Positions 19,728 to 28,060 of a stretch of 34,921 nt of DNA are shown here, one piece after another. Position numbers and translations under genes: made by a program. The DNA is from Mesostigma viride. Taxonomy: Eukaryota > Streptophyta > Mesostigmatophyceae > Mesostigmatales > Mesostigmataceae. The stretch spans positions 1 through 34,921 of the forward strand of contig RPFO01000823.1 of assembly GCA_009746045.1 (NCBI GenBank). The letters run 5' to 3'. Every line of letters starts with the position of its first letter. Within the stretch, counting starts at the first letter, position 1. The notes beneath the pieces are model-generated. The model was given only the letters and a program-made list of their open reading frames with translations, made no database searches and was not told the DNA's origin.

Positions 19728-19800
19728 CTTTTTAACAAGGCGTGTAATACGAGTTGTGAGCGTGAGAATGCCACGAATTCCGCCATGGTTCTTGCAGGAA

Positions 19801-20368
19801 GTTGCCTTTATTATTAACAAGGAAACACAGACGTAAGTCACGTCACTTCCAAGACTGCACGCAGCACAGGCGACAGGGTCGCAGTGCCCAGAGAACGTGC
19901 ACGCAAGAACTAGCGTCCCGGTGCGACCAAGTCACACATATAGCTTGCTAGGGACGCGTCCAAGTATTCAGCTGCACTGTCACAGCTGAACTGTCAATCA
20001 ATTGATTACACAGACTCTGGCACGCCTTTGGCGCGCAGATCTATCAATTGTCCATACGGCTAGTCCTGTGGACCTATCCGTACACTACTCAGCATCAATT
20101 GTCTCATAGGTCCTGGCGCGCTACAGTGCGCCTACCTATCAATTGACCATCAAGTCCTGTACAAGTCCTGTCAACGTCCTGCGGACTATCAAAGTGACAC
20201 TTGTACATCCTGTGTCCGTACGCGCCCACAGTGGCGCGCCGGGTACTGTCGGCACAGCCTAGGAAACGTCATAACTTTTACGTTCCTTAACCAAATGAGG
20301 CGTTCAAGGTGCCGTTGGAAAGAGCGTAACAATCTCTATCCATCTAACGTAAATCCTTTACGTTAACT
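19801..20368 (-). repeat. 5' LTR of element X (right edge firm, left edge tentative)
   Basis: The right edge (20368) is where similarity to the other LTR stops. The left edge is placed at 19801 because the minus strand there reads GGCAACT, matching the AACT end of the sister element, just after an AATAAA-like signal; 19752 (CACAACT) is an alternative. A degenerate array with TCAATTG at 19998, 20044, 20095 and 20139 (spacing 46, 51, 44 bp) lies in the upstream (U3) half. This copy preserves the TTAA site (20287-20290) into which the piggyBac-like element jumped in the other LTR. Confidence 0.65.
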
Positions 20369-20675
20369 TTTATCTGGAATAATATTTTGCTGAGGCGGCT
20401 CCGCGGATTTGCTAACCTTTTATCGTCGGGCCCCTTAGGGGGTTATTATAGCCTTGTGCGGGCTGAGTCGCCATGAAGGAGATGTTGCGACACGCCCCAC
20501 TTTGTGGTCTTTTTATGGAAGCGGCTACCCTCGAGGCTGCCTGGAAGAGGGGGGGGATTCTTCTTCTTTTCTTTGTTCACTGTTATCGGGGCAACAGTGA
20601 TCCTATCAAGTTTTGTTTCCTGAACGGCGACAGTGCGGGGGAGGAGGGCAATGGCGCCAGGGACTGGGGTGGATC

Positions 20676-20756
20676 GGGGGGCTCTTGCTCCTGCATGCGA
20701 GGGAGACGAGATGACTACTTAAACCTGCCTTTGGCAGGGGCTCTACTCATTGTTTT
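20676..20756. repeat. 81-bp direct repeat, copy 1
   Basis: Reads identical to 21279-21359 (offset 603). It contains a short hairpin CCTGCC-TTT-GGCAGG and ends in TGTTTT. The pair bounds a 522-bp unrelated spacer. No target duplication is obvious outside the pair. Confidence 0.9.
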
Positions 20757-21278
20757 CAATCAAATGCTGGTTTTCTTGGGAGCTCAAGTGTCATAATCGG
20801 ATTTCTCTGAAAATAGTTTATTAAACAGAATGCGGGAAAGAAAGGGCCGCCACAACCTTGTGGCTGTACATGCAGAGAGGCTTGTTAGACGAATGGGGAC
20901 GACTTGTTGTTTACCGGGGAATCCTACTGGCAACTAGCTTTGCCTTTTGTAAGTCAAACGCCGTTTGTTTGAACGGCCGGCCATGCGTGGAATGCTGACG
21001 GAAGTTGCGTCAAAAAGCTGTAATAAAATCTGATGTAACCAGCACTCACCAATTGATTGGTGTGCTGCTTGGTTGGGTAGTGTGTTCAGGGTTGCATTCG
21101 AAGAGTACACATGGCCTGACAGCTCAGACGTGTGACAGATGAGCTGGCTGGCTGAATTATTAAATTGTCAGCGTTAGGATATTTCTGGTTTTGCCGTTTT
21201 CCATTTTGACGGTAGGCTTGATAAGCATGGTCGGCGGGTTGTGACCCGTAATTGTTTCTTCCCACCCATCCCACCCTT

Positions 21279-21359
21279 GGGGGGCTCTTGCTCCTGCATG
21301 CGAGGGAGACGAGATGACTACTTAAACCTGCCTTTGGCAGGGGCTCTACTCATTGTTTT
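21279..21359. repeat. 81-bp direct repeat, copy 2
   Basis: Second identical copy. Together with copy 1 it could be the terminal direct repeats of a 684-bp miniature element, or the product of a local duplication. Confidence 0.9.
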
Positions 21360-21422
21360 TTGTTATCCATGGGTTTTATGTAGGTGGATGGGTCATGCAA
21401 GGGTTACCTAGATGCTCATGAC

Positions 21423-21473
21423 ACCGTTGCACCGTTGCACCGTTGCACCGTTGCACCGTTGCACCGTTGCACC
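21423..21473. repeat. Octamer tandem array (ACCGTTGC)6
   Basis: Six perfect ACCGTTGC units (21423-21470) plus ACC. Confidence 0.95.
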
Positions 21474-21763
21474 TCAAATTGCATATAAACACACATCTTT
21501 GCACGTGCATTGGTTATCATGGGGTATATTGCATGCATCAACCAAAATAATCACATGTCATTGAATCACATACTGAACGTAAATCCATTTCCGTGTAAAA
21601 CATGGCCACTAGCAAACACATGTATCTTATGCCCACCATTATGCAACATGACCATGCATGGACAGTTGGCATGTTGGGCTTCATTCTTGCAACAAGACTA
21701 GCATGCTTGACAGGACAAAGAGACGCCTTTACTCCTATCGAAGCTTTCACACATTCCCCATCA

Positions 21764-23431
21764 TTCCCATGCTTCCTCCTCATCATCATCGCTACTCTCG
21801 CTACTCTCACAAACAAAAGAAAGTTGGGGCTCTTCCGCCCCCGTCTCAGCGTCGGCCGCGGCACCATCCTGAAAAAACTTTTCGCGGCCAAAGGCATTAG
21901 CCGCATGAGGGCACCCGCAGATGAACTTTAAGACTTCCTCCAACGTGGTGTACGTCGCTCCCTTGCCGTCGGACCAAACCGTCTCGATCTTCAAAGCCCC
22001 GCCATTCTCATGTACTTCTGTGACCCACCCGTGAAAACGGGTCTTGGCAGCACCCCACAAGGCGCACAGCCTTCTCCCTTTCAGCGCGTGCAGCCCGTGC
22101 TCAACAAAGTGTGCCGCACATGCAGCTTTTGACGTCGCTGCAGCAGCTTGCTGTGTTTGAAAACCAGCAAAGTGCACGTGTGGATGGTCATCTAAGGCCT
22201 GGAGGGTTGCACGAGATAGCTTACGTGCTGCTGTCAGCGACGGAGTGTGGACAGCCTGCCCTGATGCACCAACTGTCCAGTGTTGAACGATGATTTCCGA
22301 TGCCGACACCGTCAGGCCCGGCCCACCGCCTGCGAGCGAGAGCTTGTTAAACTGCCCTTCCCAGGAGGGTGAGTAAAACACGGAAACAGTCAGAGTCCCG
22401 CGTGAACGAACAGTAGACGCATCCATGACCTTCACCAAGAGCTCCTCTGGCCAGGGCATGCCTTCCCCGCACGTCACCGCAGGTCTCTTGATGATGAGAA
22501 AGTCTCCGCGGGAGATAATGCCGGGATTTACGGAAAAAATATGATCCGCAGTCGCAATGGTCCGTGCACCACCGGTGGCATCCGCAGGGGAATTGGAGGC
22601 AACTCCAGTAGGAGGATTGGAAGCAAGCGTGGCAGGCGTCGCAGATGCGGCCGGCAGGCGCTCAGCCTCGCGTCGCGCCCGGTGAATGGCAGTTTGCACC
22701 TCGTGCCGGCGGTTGCCTGCATGGCTGATAATTGGGTGCAGCGGCGCTTCCAAAGCACGGGCAGCCCGCATCACCGCCTGATCCCCTGCACTGTGGAGGC
22801 AAAAAGGGAGGGGCTTGTGTTTTTGCTGCTCCCTGCACTCCGTCAGAGCTTGGATCATGCGGTCAAACACCGACGCTTATTCTTCCACTTGCTCCGGCTC
22901 AGCGGGGAAGCCGCGGATCTCCTCGTTGGGCTCTGCTTGCTTTGCATCCGTCATGATGTCTGGAAACACTCGGTTGAGTTTAGAGCAATGACGGCGGATT
23001 GCGCGATCGCCATCCCAATCCGCAAACGCGGCAACACCTGGGCTGCCCTTGGGCGCCTTGGTCGCCTCCATGACTAGCACGCCGCGGAGCTCTTTGCCAT
23101 CACTCACACGCTTCGAAGAGACAGTAACCATGTCGCATGGCTCCTCGTTCGGCCCAAGAGGCCTCCAACAGTTGGCGGGCACATCAGCTAACGCCTCTGC
23201 CGTGGCAAGTCGGTAGCGCAAAAAGCAGTCATCACCAACGTCCGCCCCTGCACCTTCATCGTGATGGCCGAATAGCTCGATATCAAATATCTTGCTGACC
23301 GGCCGATGCTCCACCACAGGTTGGTTGGTTGACGCGTCCATAACCACGTCAGCAGACTTGACCCAACGCCCAAGATCTGGGTCCATGCAGCCTCGAAGCC
23401 ACGTTGTGAAGTCCAGCGCTGCATTGACGAG
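21764..23431 (-). pseudogene. Unrecognised spliced gene, 3' exon with one in-frame stop
   Basis: A single minus-strand frame is open from a probable splice acceptor at 23432 to the stop at about 21761, interrupted once by TAA at 22879-22877 (before it PEPEQVEE, after it ASVFDRMIQ). The upstream 184 residues include KIFDIELFGHHDEGAG and DMVTVSSKRVSDGKELRGVLVME. The downstream part has a BAH/Tudor-like feel: DFLIIKRPAVTCGEG ... ELLVKVMDAS ... RFHGWVTEVHENGG ... VWSDGKGATYTTLEEVLKF, and an acidic Ser-rich tail (CESSESSDDDEEEAWE). These resemblances are weak. No transposase or retroelement motif is seen. It is either a host gene with a nonsense mutation or part of an unclassified large DNA element; upstream exons are not identified. 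Confidence 0.5.
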
Positions 23432-23455
23432 CTGCAAGCAACAAGCATAGAACAA
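23432..23455 (-). other. Probable 3' splice site
   Basis: On the minus strand, GTTCTATGCTTGTTGCTTGCAG precedes the coding frame (CTC GTC AAT...), with CTTAC, a branch-point-like motif, about 50 nt upstream. No good ATG context opens the frame, so an intron boundary is the simplest reading. Confidence 0.45.
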
Positions 23456-24629
23456 ACAGTTGCAATAAGAGGCGAGTAAGCAAGGTGATTATTGGTTAAC
23501 TATGGCTGTCACGGACGCGAGCTATGTCATCCGGGCGCCCACTATGCACAAGACCGGTGACGTGCGCAAGGAATTTGTTTTCTGCGCATTTTCGACAAAG
23601 GCTAGTGACCGGGGGGGGGACACTAGCACTTGCAGCATAAGAGCGGACGAAAGTGCACGTGCGCGTGCGCCGGGCCAGGCACGGCTGGGCGCGCAGCACT
23701 GGTCAACGTACTTGAGCGGACGGCAGCACAAGTGCGCAGCGTCGAGAGGATTGATCATACGCGAGTTAGTGGACAGCTGGAGCTGGAGCTGGAGCTGGAG
23801 CTGGAGCTGGACTGCTGGACTTCAACAGCGCCGAGGCTATTGACGGGCCAGGTGTCTTTGTGGTGTAGAATAGCGGGTCAACGTTATGAGGACTGGACAG
23901 AAAATGGAAAAGGACAATTTGCGGTGCGGAGCCAGATCGCTGGAATGAATGCGAAATCGCTGGCAGCCCTACAAAGGGATTTCGTCTAGAAAGGAAAAAT
24001 TAGAAGCAATGTTTGCTGGGCCACTCACACGCAAGGTGTGAGCGTGCAGATTGTTTGAAGGATATTATGCTTCGACCTTGGTGGTCGTGACTAAATGCCG
24101 GACATTCCCAGGGACAGAAATGCCGGAGCCTCTAGGAGATGAGATCGGCAACAGGGTAGCAATTTAGATTTGTCGGGATGCCTTCCTGTTTTTGTTGGCA
24201 TGTGTGGTAGTAAGCCAGGACGGCAACTGGAATGCGGTTTCTGTTTGCATGGTTCAGGCAGCAAGATAGTGTTGGCATTCCTGGCTGGACTGACAAGTGT
24301 GGCGTGTGTCATGCGTGTGGCATGACGAATGGTTTGGTTCATAGTCGAAGAGAACTCTCACGTAGCGTGTAGTCTCTTCGAGTCTCTCGTTAGTGGCCTT
24401 CGTGTTTCTCCCTTTCCTTGGGAGCAAGGCCGGTAGCATGTCATGGAGCGCTGCCTAACTGCGAGCTCGTGAGCATGGAGTGCATCGATATTGAGACTAT
24501 CAACGTGTTGTAATTGTATTAACTTTCTCAATAAATTCCGCATGTGCGGCTTCATCATCAGACTGTGCAAAGTGTGTGTTTTGAAAGCATTATTCTATAG
24601 CAGGGGAGGCAATAAGGTGGTTATCAGGC
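23456..24629. other. Interval without recognisable genes
   Basis: Contains the hexamer array at 23775-23810, a hairpin CTCACACGCAAGGTGTGAG near 24024-24042, and a two-part hairpin at 24345-24381 (TCGAAGAGA/TCTCTTCGA with inner CACG/CGTG). The upstream intron or exons of the minus-strand gene and the left end of the gypsy LTR may lie here, but neither can be delimited. Confidence 0.45.
23775..23810. repeat. Hexamer tandem array (AGCTGG)6
   Basis: Six perfect AGCTGG units. Confidence 0.95.
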
Positions 24630-25001
24630 ACGAGGGACAGTTCCTTGTCCTCGGCTGAGAGCCCTCCTTCTCTTTACTTGAAGAGACTACCCGGTAGTCT
24701 GCTTCCTTCTGTTCGAAGCCAAGACGTTGGCTTTAGTGTTTACCAACCATCAGCAGTACAGGGAACGGCCTGGCTGACAGTTTGTAAAGGAAGTGTCTTG
24801 AGACAGATTTTAAGAAAATAGAACTAGCCAGAATTTGCTGGCTCTTGTCTTTTTCTGGCAGGCTAGTCGAGTCGTTATCCTTGACGCCTGTTATAAAGCC
24901 TTTGGTTGTTGCTTCTTCTCAGCGAAACCTAGGTTTGTTGGTTCTTGTTTTGCCCATCGGTCAGCTGGTGCATGCCACTGACGCGAGCGCAGACTCGAGC
25001 C
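24630..25001 (+). promoter_or_regulatory. Probable LTR end and structured leader of the gypsy element
   Basis: Non-coding sequence upstream of the gypsy gag with five successive short hairpins: 24631-24652, 24680-24705 (AGACTACC/GGTAGTCT core), 24716-24733 (AAGCCAA/TTGGCTT), 24794-24805 (TGTCT/AGACA) and 24826-24843 (AGCCAG/CTGGCT). TTATAAAG at about 24889 could be a TATA box. GCTGGTGCATGCC at about 24964 begins with TGG after a CA two bases before and could be the primer-binding site, but this is a guess. Confidence 0.4.
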
Positions 25002-25471
25002 ATGGCGGATGCAAATAGAGCAGATGCCGACACGCCCGCTCCGGGGTCGAATGGCGGGATTCCTCCCGCCGTACCCGCAGTGGGTGAGAGTCGCGACCAA
25101 GAAGCGCCGCTGAGTATGGTGGCGCTGTTCGCGCAGATGCAAGCGCAGATGCAGCAACAGTCGCTACAGTTGCAGCAGCAACTGGCGCTGCAGATGCGGG
25201 AAGTGACCGACAGATCGGTGGCCGTAGAGGGTCGTCATCTGCAGTCCACACCATGGGACGGGCAGGCAATGATGCCGGGCCCAAGTGGTGTTGCCGCGGA
25301 GCCGAGGGAGCGGGACCAGCCGCCAACCTCAGGTAATGCGGCGGGAAGGGCTCCGATGGAACCGGGGGTTTTGGCTGGGTCGCTAACCCAGCACGACTTG
25401 CTTGGTGAGGCGGATGGTCAGCCACGGGGCGAGTATACGCTGGCGCCCAGGCGCCTGCCTTTCGATCAAGC
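25002..25471 (+). pseudogene. gag: Gypsy Gag, N-terminal part
   Basis: Starts at ATG 25002 (MADANRADADTPAPGSNGG). Contains a Gln-rich coiled-coil-like stretch (FAQMQAQMQQQSLQLQQQL, about residues 45-65) and a Pro/Gly-rich linker, and is broken at DQA by the insertion at 25472. The frame resumes exactly at 28061 (continuing RDGLHEENGAG) when the insert and one AAGC are removed (2589 bp, a multiple of three). Confidence 0.85.
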
Positions 25472-26608
25472 TGTCGCGTTTGCGTGCCATTATATCCTAG
25501 CCTATCACTTGGAAGGCATATCCATAGCAATAGAGTACTCTTGTGTGTGATCCACTATATTAAATAAAGTGGAAATGATAGGTGTGGTCCTTGACGGCAC
25601 CACCACCTTCATGACAGGCAGCGCAGCCAGCCGATATTTATATTATGAAGATTGCAATAATGCTTTATGATGAAAGCAATGCCCAAACCATTCATTCCAT
25701 AACATTTGACAAATTACAATGAATGCCGAGTTGTGCTGCCGCAACTGTAAGAGTAACTACATATCCTTGAGACCCATCGAAATCACCACAGACCGACCAT
25801 GACGCCACTGTGGCGCAACAGTGTTTACTTACGTCATAATCTATATCAACTGTGTGACTCTGCGCTCATGTCCCAGTTACTGGCACACTGGCCAACGACG
25901 AACCGGCCCTTTCCCGGGACTGTTCCCGGGTCAGCAGAACGTTTCTCGTCCACAATGCCAACAACATCCCAACCGGATCAAACCATTGTCAATCTTATCA
26001 ACCATCGTCATGGCAACGACATGCAACCACTCACGGGGGCTGCTCCGGGCTGTTCGAGAAGTTTAACCCCATGAAGACAACAAACTAGTTGTGAGGGAGA
26101 GAAACGAGCGAACAACGACCACCATGGCCGCTGCGCTGCTCCTAAATACCTCCAAAAATCCCGGCATCCATGCGCTGTCGCATTTGCCAGCAAGCCGCCT
26201 GACGTGCAGTTAGACTGCCAGCAAAATGCAGAGCAAGTCTGTTCGACAACCACGTGCGAGCCAGCACACCGCACACTACGATCTGCGTATCTAGCTTTGT
26301 CAGATGGACTGAACATCATTCCGTCTGGACAATACAAAAGATTCATAACTGCCAAATGTCACGCACCGGAATATTGCGCAAGCCACCAAGGCTTTGCGCC
26401 CCAAAGTCTTGCGCCTGAACCTAAGTCAGGTCACCTAAGACTGTCACTCTAGAAATTCAGGCCTTTCCGGCGCGGCGCTCCACACCGGCCCAAGGAACAA
26501 AGCCTGCTGCCTACTGAATCGGAACCAACCAAACGTCGGTAACGATTCCGATTACGGCAACCGCGTAACTTCTTGAGTGCACGGACGTAAATGATCACGG
26601 ACGTGACA
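25472..26608. repeat. LTR-like unit, copy 1 (1137 bp)
   Basis: Begins TGTCGCGTTTGCG, ends GATCACGGACGTGACA. Reads identical to copy 2 except that it lacks a 309-bp block after 25561. Confidence 0.85.
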
Positions 26609-26610
26609 GC

Positions 26611-28056
26611 TGTCGCGTTTGCGTGCCATTATATCCTAGCCTATCACTTGGAAGGCATATCCATAGCAATAGAGTACTCTTGTGTGTGATCCACTATATT
26701 CCCCCCCACTTTTTAGCTCGAAAAAAGGAAGAGCCAAAAAGTCAAAAAGAGGATCACATAGGGAAAAAAAATTCCCACGACATGACCACACATGCTTTTC
26801 AAATAGGCTAAGCAATAACCTCTTCATTGCTTTTTCAAGGATAAGCATAATCCTCTTCATGGCTTTTTCAAGGATAAGCCTAATCCTCTTCATAGCTTTT
26901 TAAAGGATAAGCTTAATCCTCTTCCAAGTGCTTGATTCTGCAAGCAGCTTGGGTATATCTCCGGCTCAGGCTGTCCGAACTGAACCCGCCAAGGGTTGTT
27001 CGCTCGTTAAAATAAAGTGGAAATGATAGGTGTGGTCCTTGACGGCACCACCACCTTCATGACAGGCAGCGCAGCCAGCCGATATTTATATTATGAAGAT
27101 TGCAATAATGCTTTATGATGAAAGCAATGCCCAAACCATTCATTCCATAACATTTGACAAATTACAATGAATGCCGAGTTGTGCTGCCGCAACTGTAAGA
27201 GTAACTACATATCCTTGAGACCCATCGAAATCACCACAGACCGACCATGACGCCACTGTGGCGCAACAGTGTTTACTTACGTCATAATCTATATCAACTG
27301 TGTGACTCTGCGCTCATGTCCCAGTTACTGGCACACTGGCCAACGACGAACCGGCCCTTTCCCGGGACTGTTCCCGGGTCAGCAGAACGTTTCTCGTCCA
27401 CAATGCCAACAACATCCCAACCGGATCAAACCATTGTCAATCTTATCAACCATCGTCATGGCAACGACATGCAACCACTCACGGGGGCTGCTCCGGGCTG
27501 TTCGAGAAGTTTAACCCCATGAAGACAACAAACTAGTTGTGAGGGAGAGAAACGAGCGAACAACGACCACCATGGCCGCTGCGCTGCTCCTAAATACCTC
27601 CAAAAATCCCGGCATCCATGCGCTGTCGCATTTGCCAGCAAGCCGCCTGACGTGCAGTTAGACTGCCAGCAAAATGCAGAGCAAGTCTGTTCGACAACCA
27701 CGTGCGAGCCAGCACACCGCACACTACGATCTGCGTATCTAGCTTTGTCAGATGGACTGAACATCATTCCGTCTGGACAATACAAAAGATTCATAACTGC
27801 CAAATGTCACGCACCGGAATATTGCGCAAGCCACCAAGGCTTTGCGCCCCAAAGTCTTGCGCCTGAACCTAAGTCAGGTCACCTAAGACTGTCACTCTAG
27901 AAATTCAGGCCTTTCCGGCGCGGCGCTCCACACCGGCCCAAGGAACAAAGCCTGCTGCCTACTGAATCGGAACCAACCAAACGTCGGTAACGATTCCGAT
28001 TACGGCAACCGCGTAACTTCTTGAGTGCACGGACGTAAATGATCACGGACGTGACA
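26611..28056. repeat. LTR-like unit, copy 2 (1446 bp)
   Basis: Same ends as copy 1; carries the extra block 26701-27009. Offsets to copy 1 are 1139 before and 1448 after the block. Confidence 0.85.
26701..27009. repeat. 309-bp structured block present only in copy 2
   Basis: Contains an inverted repeat ACTTTTTAGCTC / GAGCCAAAAAGT (26708-26719, 26731-26742; one mismatch), lying within outer arms GTGATCC (26686-26692) and GGATCAC (26751-26757), followed by a 33-bp tandem repeat (CCTCTTCAT at 26819, 26852, 26885; partial at 26918). It sits inside a TATATTAAATAAA-like sequence. No clear target duplication flanks it. Confidence 0.8.
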
Positions 28057-28060
28057 AAGC

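Larger units (their letters stand above)
1..20368 (-). mobile_element. Element X: copia-like LTR retrotransposon carrying three nested insertions
   Basis: Minus-strand LTR retrotransposon covering the left 20 kb. The order on its own strand is 5' LTR (20368 to about 19801), extra ORF (19727-19011), gag (18845-18377 + 9909-9263), in-frame TGA, then pol with integrase, protease, RT and RNase H (9262-5884 + 3121-2880), a 950-bp 3' region, and the 3' LTR from 1929 leftwards past the window edge. The two LTR copies overlap for 225 bp (1-147 + 1852-1929 versus 20144-20368) with one mismatch. A purine-rich tract abuts the 3' LTR start. Without its insertions X is about 7.4 kb in the window. The LTR starts AGTTAACG, not TG. 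Only one frame break (the C7 run at 6389-6395) is visible in pol, so this copy was nearly intact when it was hit by other elements. The target duplication cannot be checked because the left end is outside the window. Confidence 0.85.
20369..21760. other. Flanking sequence right of element X, no gene recognised
   Basis: No ORF here looks coding; a 107-codon plus-strand ORF at 20473-20796 runs through a repeat and is composition-driven. Recognisable items are the 81-bp direct repeat pair, an octamer array (21423-21473), and a local hairpin CACTGTT...AACAGTG near 20577-20600. This may be host DNA or unclassified element sequence. Confidence 0.5.
25472..28056. mobile_element. Tandem pair of LTR-like units inserted in gypsy Gag
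   Basis: Two direct copies of one unit with TGTCGCG...GTGACA ends, separated by only GC (26609-26610), flanked by the 4-bp duplication AAGC (25468-25471 and 28057-28060). Excision restores the Gag frame. TG...CA ends suggest LTRs with no internal region between them; a tandem DNA-transposon pair is the alternative. Small ORFs inside are the same in both copies because the unit is repeated; none resembles a known protein. Confidence 0.8.

Noticed and set aside
20676-20756. 81-bp repeat as a spliced-leader or snRNA gene
   Set aside because: No recognisable spliced-leader, Sm-site or box motifs; only a short hairpin and a T run.
22877-22879. In-frame TAA as evidence of a reassigned stop codon (as in some ulvophyte algae)
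   Set aside because: The TR-GAG gag ends normally with TAA, and other frame breaks in the window are indels; one TAA in one gene is better explained by mutation.
25799-26074. 91-codon ORF found twice (also 27247-27522), and a 115-codon minus-strand partner
   Set aside because: Both are inside the repeated LTR-like unit and overlap each other on opposite strands; duplication is not evidence of coding.
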